This document shows positions 8,628 through 13,439 of a DNA stretch of 13,439 bases, one piece after another. Origin of the DNA: an uncultured Eubacteriales bacterium (GTDB lineage Bacteria > Bacillota > Clostridia > Oscillospirales > Oscillospiraceae); the NCBI GenBank assembly GCA_900556535.1, contig USPI01000018.1:1-13439 (forward strand), written 5' to 3'. The notes beneath the pieces are model-generated. The model did no database searches. It was not told the origin of the DNA and was given only the letters and a program-made list of their open reading frames with translations. Within the stretch, counting starts at the first letter, position 1. Every line of letters starts with the position of its first letter. Position numbers and translations under genes: made by a program.

Positions 8628-9344
8628 TTATTTGCTTACTACGGTGCCGATCGCCTCGCCGCGCAGAACGCGCAGGATGTTCTCGGGCTCTGCAAGGGCA
8701 AAGACTATGACGGGAATGTCGTTATCCATCGCAAGGCTAGTTGCGGTGCTGTCCATGACCGCAAGATGCTGCGCAAGGACGTCGTCATAGCTTATGGTGT
8801 CGTACTTGACGGCGCTTTCGTCAACTCTGGGGTCTGCGGAGTACACACCGTCAATGTTTTTTGCAAGAAGAATGGCGTCCGCGCCGATTTCAGCCGCGCG
8901 CAGAACCGCCGCCGTGTCGGTAGAGAAAAACGGGCAGCCCGTGCCGCAGCCGAACATGACTACCTTGCCCTGCTCGAGATAGCTGACGGCGTTATCGGTG
9001 CTGTATCTCTCACCCACGCCCTGAATGTCTACCGCCGTGAGCACCTTGGCATCGCCGCCGCACTGACGCAGTACATCCGCAAACGCAAGGCAGTTCATCG
9101 CCGTTGCGAGCATTCCCATGCGGTCGGCCGAAACGCGCTCGATATGGCCCGCCCCGTCCTTAACACCGCGCCAGAAGTTGCCGCCGCCGACAACGATGCC
9201 GACCTCGACGCCCATCTCAACGCAGCTTTTCACGGTCTCGCCGACCTTGGACATGAACTCAAAATCAAAGCCGGTCTTGTTATCACCGGCAAGAGCCTCT
9301 CCGCTTATCTTGATAAGCACTCTCTTATAAACAGGACTTGACAT
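8628..9344 (-). CDS. pyrH: UMP kinase
   Basis: Phosphorylates UMP to UDP with ATP; a hexameric amino-acid-kinase-fold enzyme that supplies pyrimidine nucleotides and is feedback-controlled by UTP in bacteria. The 238 residues include LIKISGEALAG (10-20, K12), VVGGGNFWRG (51-60), DRMGMLATAMN (74-84), GTGCPFFSTDTAA (134-146), AKNIDGVYSADPR (161-173) and MDNDIPVIVF (206-215). Position 137 is Cys, where many homologues have Asn in GTGNP(Y/F)F(T/S)TD; I believe this occurs in some Clostridia. The ATG has AAAGGAG 7 bases upstream (9352-9358). The gene follows the transporter gene by 15 bases instead of rpsB-tsf. Confidence 0.98.
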   Translation of the reverse strand: MSSPVYKRVLIKISGEALAGDNKTGFDFEFMSKVGETVKSCVEMGVEVGIVVGGGNFWRGVKDGAGHIERVSADRMGMLATAMNCLAFADVLRQCGGDAKVLTAVDIQGVGERYSTDNAVSYLEQGKVVMFGCGTGCPFFSTDTAAVLRAAEIGADAILLAKNIDGVYSADPRVDESAVKYDTISYDDVLAQHLAVMDSTATSLAMDNDIPVIVFALAEPENILRVLRGEAIGTVVSK

Positions 9345-9359
9345 ATGCTCTCTCCTTTA

Positions 9360-10268
9360 TTAAATATCAAGTATTCCCAGAATAACTATACCCACAACAA
9401 CGAGGAAAACAGACGCATAGTGCTTAAGCGAGAGCTTTTCCTTCAAAAACAGGCGGCTCCACACGACTGAGGCAACGCAGTATGCCGAGATCATGGGCGC
9501 GGCAAGAGCCGAGTGGGCAGTGTCGGCAAGGGCATAGATATATGCAAACTGACCGGCTGTTTCGAATATGGCGCCGGTGTACTTGGGTACCTCGCGCTTG
9601 GGGATGAGCTTCTGCTTTTTTATGCCGAGAACGTATACGGCACTGACGATGGCGGCAAACAGGAAGGTCAGCTCATATGCGACGTTTGCCGAATCCTCAT
9701 TGAGGGTCTCGAGCACGCGGCTGTCGGCAAAGGTGCCCAGCGCGTCAAGCAGGCAGTAGATGACCGGCAGCGCGATGGCAAGCCAGCTCTTTGCATAATG
9801 ATGATTGCTCGCATCCTGTCTTGCGCGGCGCAGATCCTCGTCCTCGTTCGCCTCGGTGAAGCCGAGCGCGATGACGCCCGCGCAAACGAGCGCAACGGCC
9901 GCAAGAGCCATGGGAGGCAGCTCGCCAAAGCCCTGAGTTGCGAAGATCAAAATTGCGACGATAGCACCGGAGGAGTTGCAGATCGGTGAGGATATCGAAA
10001 GCTCGATATATCTCAGGCCGATATAGCCTATCGCCATGGACGAAATATACAGCAGCGAAACGGGCAGATACTGAAGGATGATCTCAAGATTTATCTCGAC
10101 TCCGCCGATGAAAACCTCATACGCTGCATGAAGACCCATAACCACGCCGACTGCCATGACCATCTTATAATGGCTGTACTTATCATCGGCATCCTGACAA
10201 CCGATCTTGGAAAAAAGATCGGAACCGCTCCAACACAAAAGTGCTATCAGTGCAAACCAAAACCACAT
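9360..10268 (-). CDS. EamA/DMT-superfamily membrane transporter, substrate unknown
   Basis: Integral membrane protein of the drug/metabolite transporter superfamily. The product is 302 residues from the chosen start. It shows ten hydrophobic segments in two five-helix halves, separated by a charged cytosolic-type linker (TEANEDEDLRRARQDA region, about 139-161). The second half ends in the EamA signature-like SAYCVASVVWSRLFLKEKLS followed by a final helix. I chose Met at 10268. A promoter with -10 at 10310-10315 would start the transcript near 10302, leaving only about ten bases and no ribosome site for the alternative Met at 10292. The 10268 Met begins directly at the first helix and has GGAGAAG upstream, though at a somewhat long spacing (13 bases from GGAG). 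It is the first gene of the pyrH-polC operon. DMT proteins can export metabolites or flip lipid-linked sugars (ArnE/ArnF); which applies here is not visible. Confidence 0.85.
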   Translation of the reverse strand: MWFWFALIALLCWSGSDLFSKIGCQDADDKYSHYKMVMAVGVVMGLHAAYEVFIGGVEINLEIILQYLPVSLLYISSMAIGYIGLRYIELSISSPICNSSGAIVAILIFATQGFGELPPMALAAVALVCAGVIALGFTEANEDEDLRRARQDASNHHYAKSWLAIALPVIYCLLDALGTFADSRVLETLNEDSANVAYELTFLFAAIVSAVYVLGIKKQKLIPKREVPKYTGAIFETAGQFAYIYALADTAHSALAAPMISAYCVASVVWSRLFLKEKLSLKHYASVFLVVVGIVILGILDI

Positions 10269-10281
10269 ATTAATTTTTCTT

Positions 10282-10285
10282 CTCC
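10282..10285 (-). promoter_or_regulatory. Ribosome binding site that supports the downstream start of the transporter gene
   Basis: GGAG followed by AAG lies on the minus strand before the ATG at 10268, within the first codons of the longer reading. Spacing from GGAG is 13 bases, longer than ideal. Nothing similar precedes the ATG at 10292. Confidence 0.45.
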
Positions 10286-10309
10286 AAACCATTTAGATTT
10301 AACTAATGC

Positions 10310-10338
10310 ATTCTATCATACTTCCGCGCATTTGACAA
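10310..10338 (-). promoter_or_regulatory. Vegetative (sigma-A type) promoter of the transporter-pyrH-polC operon
   Basis: On the minus strand TTGTCA (10333-10338) and TAGAAT (10310-10315) are separated by exactly 17 bases: five of six matches to TTGACA and five of six to TATAAT. The predicted start point is near 10302, giving a leader of about 34 bases to the ATG at 10268. The -35 element extends to TTGTCAAA (10331-10338), which resembles a Spo0A box (TTGTCGAA), so repression at the onset of sporulation is possible but inferred. Confidence 0.7.
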
Positions 10339-10345
10339 TTAACAA

Positions 10346-10378
10346 ATGACAAATTATGCGCGGGAAAACATTTATAAT
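10346..10378 (+). promoter_or_regulatory. Candidate spoIIGA promoter with long spacer, possibly Spo0A-dependent
   Basis: A perfect TATAAT (10373-10378) lies six bases before the spoIIGA ATG, and ATGACA (10346-10351) stands 21 bases upstream of it. In B. subtilis the spoIIG promoter is known for a sigma-A pair with an overlong spacer (about 22 bp) that works only with phosphorylated Spo0A. The complement strand carries TTGTCATT (10345-10352) and TTGTCAAA (10331-10338), both near the Spo0A box TTGTCGAA. The likeness is suggestive; AT-rich chance matches cannot be excluded. Confidence 0.45.
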
Positions 10379-10384
10379 TTCCGC

Positions 10385-11203
10385 ATGGACATAATCTACA
10401 TAGACCGCCTGTTTGCTCTCAATCTTATACTTGATTATCTTCTCGTGCTGTGCTCGGCAAGGCTTTGCGGCGTGAGGCTTCGGCGGAAAAGATATTTTCT
10501 CTCCGCCCTGCTCGGCGCGGCTTACGCGGCTGCCGGTCTGCTGCCGGGCTGCGGATTTCTCACAGCAGCGCCTGTAAAGCTCTGCGCGGGAGCGGCAATG
10601 GCGCTCATAGCCTTTGGCGGCGAGGAAAAGCTCTGGCGCTGCTGTCTCGTGTTTTTCGCGGTATCGGTGCTGTTCGGCGGTGCGGTGTGGGCAATATCCA
10701 TGCAAAACGGCATTTCCCCCGCAAACGGACTGTACATCCCCGTATCCGTGCCCGTGCTCGTCATTTCGTTCGGTATCATCTACGCCGTTCTGAGCTTTGT
10801 TTTCAGGCGCAGCGTCAAGACGGCGGATGAGAGCATTTCAAGCGTGAAAATCGAATTTATGGGCAAAAGCGCCGAGCTGCGCTGCCTACACGACAGCGGA
10901 AACGCTCTTTTTGATGCCGTGACGGGCTCGGGCGTGCTCATTGCCTCGGCAGCGTCGCTCGCGCCGCTTTTTCCGGGTTTTGAGGATGCGCTGCATGACC
11001 CTGACTGCACGAGGCTCATAACCGAGCCGACGCTTGAGGGCAGGCTGCGGCTTTTGCCGTACAGTGCGGTCGGAACGCAGTCGGGACTGCTCGCAGCCTT
11101 CAGACCCGACGAAATATCGCTCGACGGCGTTATGCGGGACGATATACTCGTTGCGATATCCCCCACCACGGTCGGCGGCGCGGGCTTTGACTGCGTTTTC
11201 TGA
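10385..11203 (+). CDS. spoIIGA: SpoIIGA, sporulation membrane aspartic protease that processes pro-sigma-E
   Basis: Septal membrane protease of sporulating cells. It receives the SpoIIR signal from the forespore and activates sigma-E by removing its pro-sequence. The 272-residue product starts MDIIYIDRLFALN, which lines up with the N terminus of Bacillus SpoIIGA. It has about five membrane helices (about 5-27, 36-55, 61-78, 87-104, 117-140), then a soluble domain with the protease motif HDSGNALFD (169-177; catalytic Asp170 in DSGN). A start 13 codons upstream (10346) adds a polar, non-homologous extension and also lacks a ribosome site, so I prefer 10385. No Shine-Dalgarno is visible, and a perfect -10 box ends six bases before the ATG, so the mRNA may be leaderless. 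At 272 residues it is shorter than the B. subtilis protein (about 309). It precedes its substrate gene sigE, the standard arrangement. Confidence 0.95.
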   Translation: MDIIYIDRLFALNLILDYLLVLCSARLCGVRLRRKRYFLSALLGAAYAAAGLLPGCGFLTAAPVKLCAGAAMALIAFGGEEKLWRCCLVFFAVSVLFGGAVWAISMQNGISPANGLYIPVSVPVLVISFGIIYAVLSFVFRRSVKTADESISSVKIEFMGKSAELRCLHDSGNALFDAVTGSGVLIASAASLAPLFPGFEDALHDPDCTRLITEPTLEGRLRLLPYSAVGTQSGLLAAFRPDEISLDGVMRDDILVAISPTTVGGAGFDCVF

Positions 11204-11275
11204 CTATATATTTTTTAAAAAGCCATGTAACCTTTTTATCTTATCTGCATCAAATTAACAGGACTGCTTAATATT

Positions 11276-11282
11276 AAGGAGG
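11276..11282 (+). promoter_or_regulatory. Strong ribosome binding site of sigE
   Basis: AAGGAGG lies 7 bases before the sigE ATG at 11290. It is near-perfect, in contrast to the apparently absent site of spoIIGA just upstream, which suggests sigE is translated much more strongly than its protease. Confidence 0.85.
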
Positions 11283-11289
11283 ACGGCGC

Positions 11290-11997
11290 ATGAATCTGCT
11301 GAGCGTGATCAAAAGATGGCTGGAGGAACATCTTCTGCCCGACAGGGGCATATTTTACATAGGCGGCAGCGATACTCTCCCGCCCCCGCTTGAGCGATGT
11401 GCGGAGGAGGCCGCGATCCGGGCGATGGAGCAAGGAGACGAGCAGGCCCGAAACACACTCACGGAACATAATCTGCGTCTCGTCGTCTACATATCAAGAA
11501 GGTTCGAAAACACGGGAGTAAATCTTGAGGATCTCATTTCTATCGGAACGATCGGACTTATGAAAGCGATAAACACCTTCCGCAGCGACAAGAACATCAA
11601 GCTCGCGACCTATGCCTCGCGCTGCATTGAAAATGAAATACTCATGTATCTTCGCAAGATAAGCAACCAGCGCAGCGAGGTCAGCTTCGATGAGCCGCTC
11701 AACACGGACTGGGACGGAAACGAGCTTCTTTTGTCCGACATTCTCGGCACGGACGACGATGAGGTCTGCCGGCCGCTTGAGGATGACGCCGACCGTCAAA
11801 TGCTCAAAAACGCGGTCGATTCCCTTGCCGAGCGCGAGAAAAGCATCATCACCCTGCGCTTCGGACTCGGCGGCGGAAGGGAGCTTACACAAAAGGAGGT
11901 GGCAGACATGATGGGTATCTCCCAAAGCTATATAAGCAGGCTCGAAAAGCGCATAATCGTGCGCCTGCGCAGGGAGATGCTCAAGCAGCTCCAGTGA
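11290..11997 (+). CDS. sigE: RNA polymerase sporulation sigma factor sigma-E (pro-sigma-E)
   Basis: Directs early mother-cell transcription during sporulation; made as an inactive, membrane-associated precursor and activated by SpoIIGA. The 235-residue product matches B. subtilis sigma-E almost throughout: [13 protein letters not shown] (21-33) at the pro/mature boundary, [16 protein letters not shown] (61-76), [17 protein letters not shown] (81-97), region 2.4 [17 protein letters not shown] (107-123), [20 protein letters not shown] (130-149), and the region 4.2 helix-turn-helix [20 protein letters not shown] (201-220). By alignment, cleavage falls near F22/Y23, giving a pro-sequence of about 22 residues that is amphipathic and shorter than the 27 residues of B. 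subtilis. It lies 86 bases after spoIIGA, probably co-transcribed since no terminator is visible between them. sigG, its frequent downstream neighbour, is not present. Confidence 0.97.
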   Translation: MNLLSVIKRWLEEHLLPDRGIFYIGGSDTLPPPLERCAEEAAIRAMEQGDEQARNTLTEHNLRLVVYISRRFENTGVNLEDLISIGTIGLMKAINTFRSDKNIKLATYASRCIENEILMYLRKISNQRSEVSFDEPLNTDWDGNELLLSDILGTDDDEVCRPLEDDADRQMLKNAVDSLAEREKSIITLRFGLGGGRELTQKEVADMMGISQSYISRLEKRIIVRLRREMLKQLQ

Positions 11998-12056
11998 CAA
12001 TAATTATAAGAAAACCGTTAATTTTAAAAAATGTTGTTTATACTAATCACAATTTG

Positions 12057-12085
12057 TTGACAAAATGTTACCTTCGGTGTAAATT
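12057..12085 (+). promoter_or_regulatory. Sigma-A type promoter of the SLH protein gene
   Basis: A perfect -35 TTGACA (12057-12062), a 17-base spacer and TAAATT (12080-12085). The predicted start is near 12092, giving a leader of about 54 bases. The -35 box lies in the short palindrome TTTGT-TG-ACAAA (12053-12064), a possible operator. No sigma-E-type promoter was recognised despite the adjacent sigE gene, so expression is probably vegetative. Confidence 0.65.
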
Positions 12086-12093
12086 ATATTCAA

Positions 12094-12109
12094 GCTATGA
12101 ATTTATAGC
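12094..12109 (+). other. Stem-loop at the 5' end of the SLH mRNA
   Basis: GCTATGAATTTATAGC forms a five-base-pair stem (GCTAT/ATAGC) with a six-base loop; it is also a near-palindrome. It begins within a few bases of the predicted transcription start. Structures there can protect abundant mRNAs from decay; it could equally be a protein-binding site. The function is inferred. Confidence 0.4.
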
Positions 12110-12132
12110 CGATGTGTCAACGCTTTTATGAG

Positions 12133-12138
12133 AAGGAG
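12133..12138 (+). promoter_or_regulatory. Ribosome binding site that decides the SLH protein start
   Basis: AAGGAG lies 7 bases before the ATG at 12146. The in-frame ATG at 12128 is upstream of this site and would place it inside the coding region, so 12146 is taken as the start. A further in-frame ATG at 12152 is 13 bases away and less suitable. Confidence 0.85.
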
Positions 12139-12145
12139 AAACAAA

Positions 12146-13285
12146 ATGAAAATGTCCAAGAAACTTATCAGCCTGCTTCTTGCAGTCCTGATGGTAGTCA
12201 CCCTGCTGCCGACTCTGGCACTGGCTGACGATGACGATGTCGCTGCCGTCAGCGAAACCGGCCAGGTACTTGAAACCGTCAGCGGCTTCCAGTTCCCCAC
12301 CTACACCGTGTACTGCTCGCTGCTTAACAAGCTGCCCGCATCTCACGCGGTTATCACTCTGACCGATAACCTCACCGGCGAGTCCACCACCCACACTGCA
12401 AACGCTCTCGGTATCGCTTTCATCAAGACCACGGTCTTCAGCCCGCTTAAGCACGTTTACTCCGTTGCGGCTACCTGCGACGGCCCCCTGAGCGGTCTTA
12501 AGTACAGCACCCTGCCCGGCATCAGATGGACCATGGACGGCAAGATCGATCACGACAAGCTTCTGCTTTACCCCATCCTTAACATCGGTCTTAACTACAC
12601 CGATCACTTTGCTTACATGGTCGGCTACCCCGACGGCACCTTCATGCCTCAGGCAAACATCACCCGTGCCGAGGTCGCAGCTATCATCTACCGTCTTATG
12701 ACCCCCGAATCCCGCGCAAAGTTCAGCTCCGCCGACTGCATGTTCAGCGACGTACAGGCCGGAATATGGTTTAACGAGTCCGTCTGCACTCTCGTTAAGG
12801 CCGGCATCATCAGCGGTTACCCCGACGGCACCTTCAAACCCAACCAGAGCATCACCCGCGCCGAGTTCTCCTCTATGATCGCGCGTATGTTCTCCGTCTC
12901 CTATGTCGGAAACAACTCGTTCGAGGATATTAACGGCCACTGGGCTCAGAGCTACATGAACATTCTGTCCAAGCTCGGCATCCTCAAGGGCGACAGCAAC
13001 GGCAACGCTAACCCCGATGCTAACCTCACCCGCGCCGAGGCCACCGCAATGTGCAACCGCCTCGTTGGCCACAACTCCACCAACAGCAGCCTCAACAGCT
13101 GCAAGGAGCCCATCACCTCCTGGCCCGACGTTTCCAACGGTGCATGGTTCTACGCAGATGTTCTTGAGGCGACCAACTCCCACGATTACACCTGGACGCT
13201 CAACGTTAAGAACGTTGTCAGCGGCGAGTTCGTCATCACCGAGCAGTGGACTAAGATCCGCACCGACGCTCCCGACTGGAAATAA
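12146..13285 (+). CDS. Secreted S-layer homology (SLH) domain protein
   Basis: Exported cell-surface protein of 379 residues. It begins with a typical Sec signal peptide (MKMSKK, hydrophobic core 7-21, cleavage after ALA at 27). Residues 28-145 form a domain I do not name; the stretch about 68-95 has the look of a small beta-sandwich repeat. Three SLH repeats follow, each with an (I/L)TRAE motif (172-176, 236-240, 294-298) and GYPDGTF in the first two (160-166, 224-230). After them comes the tail SWPDVSNGAWFYADVLEATNSH (about 325-346), which resembles the segment after SLH triplets in gut clostridia. SLH triplets usually bind pyruvylated wall polymers, so the protein is probably wall-anchored. 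Codon use is strongly biased to C-ending codons (ACC, GAC, TAC, AAC, CCC), more than in its neighbours, which suggests high expression. Six cysteines are unusual for such a protein. It has its own promoter and terminator, so it is a single-gene unit. Confidence 0.93.
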   Translation: MKMSKKLISLLLAVLMVVTLLPTLALADDDDVAAVSETGQVLETVSGFQFPTYTVYCSLLNKLPASHAVITLTDNLTGESTTHTANALGIAFIKTTVFSPLKHVYSVAATCDGPLSGLKYSTLPGIRWTMDGKIDHDKLLLYPILNIGLNYTDHFAYMVGYPDGTFMPQANITRAEVAAIIYRLMTPESRAKFSSADCMFSDVQAGIWFNESVCTLVKAGIISGYPDGTFKPNQSITRAEFSSMIARMFSVSYVGNNSFEDINGHWAQSYMNILSKLGILKGDSNGNANPDANLTRAEATAMCNRLVGHNSTNSSLNSCKEPITSWPDVSNGAWFYADVLEATNSHDYTWTLNVKNVVSGEFVITEQWTKIRTDAPDWK

Positions 13286-13298
13286 TCAAACACATATA

Positions 13299-13332
13299 AA
13301 AAAATCACCGTTCGTATGAACGGTGATTTTTT
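13299..13332 (+). terminator. Rho-independent terminator after the SLH gene
   Basis: Perfect 15-base-pair inverted repeat with a four-base loop (GTAT at 13314-13317). The core is ATCACCGTTC/GAACGGTGAT, preceded by a run of seven A and followed by a run of six T. Because the A and T tracts mirror each other it could terminate transcription from both directions. It starts 14 bases after the stop codon. Confidence 0.93.
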
Positions 13333-13439
13333 ACAGACTGTCAAAGAATCTATGCTGCTGAGGAAAGATGCCCGCGCAGCGGGGGAGTTTGAGGGGGCAA
13401 GACCCTCCTCAAGTTGGATTATAGCCATCAAAAATGCCT
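13333..13439. other. Structured non-coding end segment with two GC-rich hairpins
   Basis: No gene can be supported. Two short hairpins are visible: CCCGC-GCA-GCGGG (13371-13383), and GAGGGGG pairing with the CCCTCCTC stretch around a short loop (13391-13410; seven pairs, one of them G-U when read on the plus strand). The look is that of intergenic hairpin-forming repeats in clostridial genomes. Repetition cannot be shown within this window, and the segment is cut by the window end. Confidence 0.35.

Noticed and set aside
10269..10292. Upstream ATG of the transporter gene adding eight residues
   Set aside because: It is only about ten bases from the predicted transcription start, without a Shine-Dalgarno; the ATG at 10268 fits better.
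10346..10384. Upstream ATG of spoIIGA adding 13 residues
   Set aside because: It has no ribosome site, the extension is polar and unlike SpoIIGA N termini, and it would lie upstream of the candidate -10 box.
11246..11274. Possible promoter just before sigE (TGCATC and TAATAT)
   Set aside because: The -35 match is very poor, and the -10 would place the start within the ribosome site; sigE is more likely read from upstream of spoIIGA.
12128..12145. Upstream ATG giving six extra residues on the SLH protein
   Set aside because: The ribosome site AAGGAG lies downstream of this ATG and fits the ATG at 12146; the extra residues would only lengthen the signal peptide N terminus.
12095..13183. Open frame of 362 codons on the minus strand opposite the SLH gene
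   Set aside because: A Gly/Val/Asp-rich composition typical of a shadow of strongly C-biased codons; the plus-strand protein has a signal peptide and SLH motifs, with a matching promoter and terminator.
13186..13431. 81-codon open frame on the minus strand at the right edge
   Set aside because: It runs through the terminator hairpin and into the SLH gene, with no recognisable protein features.
1..13439. Search for CRISPR arrays, tRNA/rRNA genes, insertion sequences, phage genes and defence systems
   Set aside because: No regularly spaced repeats, tRNA-like folds, transposase or integrase motifs were seen; nearly all the sequence is accounted for by conserved housekeeping and sporulation genes.

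Overview
The window reads as chromosomal DNA from an endospore-forming Firmicute, most likely a gut-type Clostridia (Oscillospirales/Ruminococcaceae-like). The reasons are: a Gram-positive PolC replicative polymerase; the sporulation pair SpoIIGA and pro-sigma-E; GC-rich third codon positions; strong AGGAGG-type Shine-Dalgarno sites; and a small exported protein with three SLH repeats plus the conserved tail that follows such repeats in gut clostridia. The lineage is inferred from these features, not from any database comparison.

Left three quarters (51-10338, minus strand): one tightly packed operon reading right to left: EamA/DMT-family transporter, pyrH, frr, uppS, dxr, rseP, ispG, polC. 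A consensus-like promoter (TTGTCA, 17-bp spacer, TAGAAT) sits just upstream of the transporter gene. Most junctions are 15 bp or less, and two overlap (ATGA at uppS/dxr, TAATG at dxr/rseP). The largest gap is 35 bp, between pyrH and frr. The set combines pyrimidine nucleotide supply (PyrH), ribosome recycling (Frr), two MEP-pathway enzymes (Dxr, IspG), the synthase that turns isoprenoid units into the cell-wall carrier lipid (UppS), a site-2 membrane protease (RseP) and the replicative polymerase. This is the familiar Firmicute pyrH-to-polC order with two differences. cdsA, usually between uppS and dxr, is missing, and a DMT transporter stands where rpsB-tsf usually precede pyrH.

Divergent region (10269-10384): a short AT-rich interval with the operon promoter on the minus strand and a candidate spoIIGA promoter on the plus strand. 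It contains two TTGTCA-type words that resemble Spo0A boxes.

Right quarter (10385-13285, plus strand): spoIIGA (membrane aspartic protease that activates pro-sigma-E), sigE (mother-cell sigma factor with an N-terminal pro-sequence), then, after its own promoter and a 5' leader with a hairpin, a gene for a secreted SLH protein that ends in a perfect-stem terminator. The usual downstream neighbour sigG is absent here.

The last ~100 bases hold two short GC-rich hairpins and no gene I can support. I see no mobile element, CRISPR array, tRNA, rRNA or defence system. Most of the window is conserved housekeeping and sporulation DNA. The points worth a second look are the modified operon composition and the architecture of the divergent promoter region, not a new multi-gene system.
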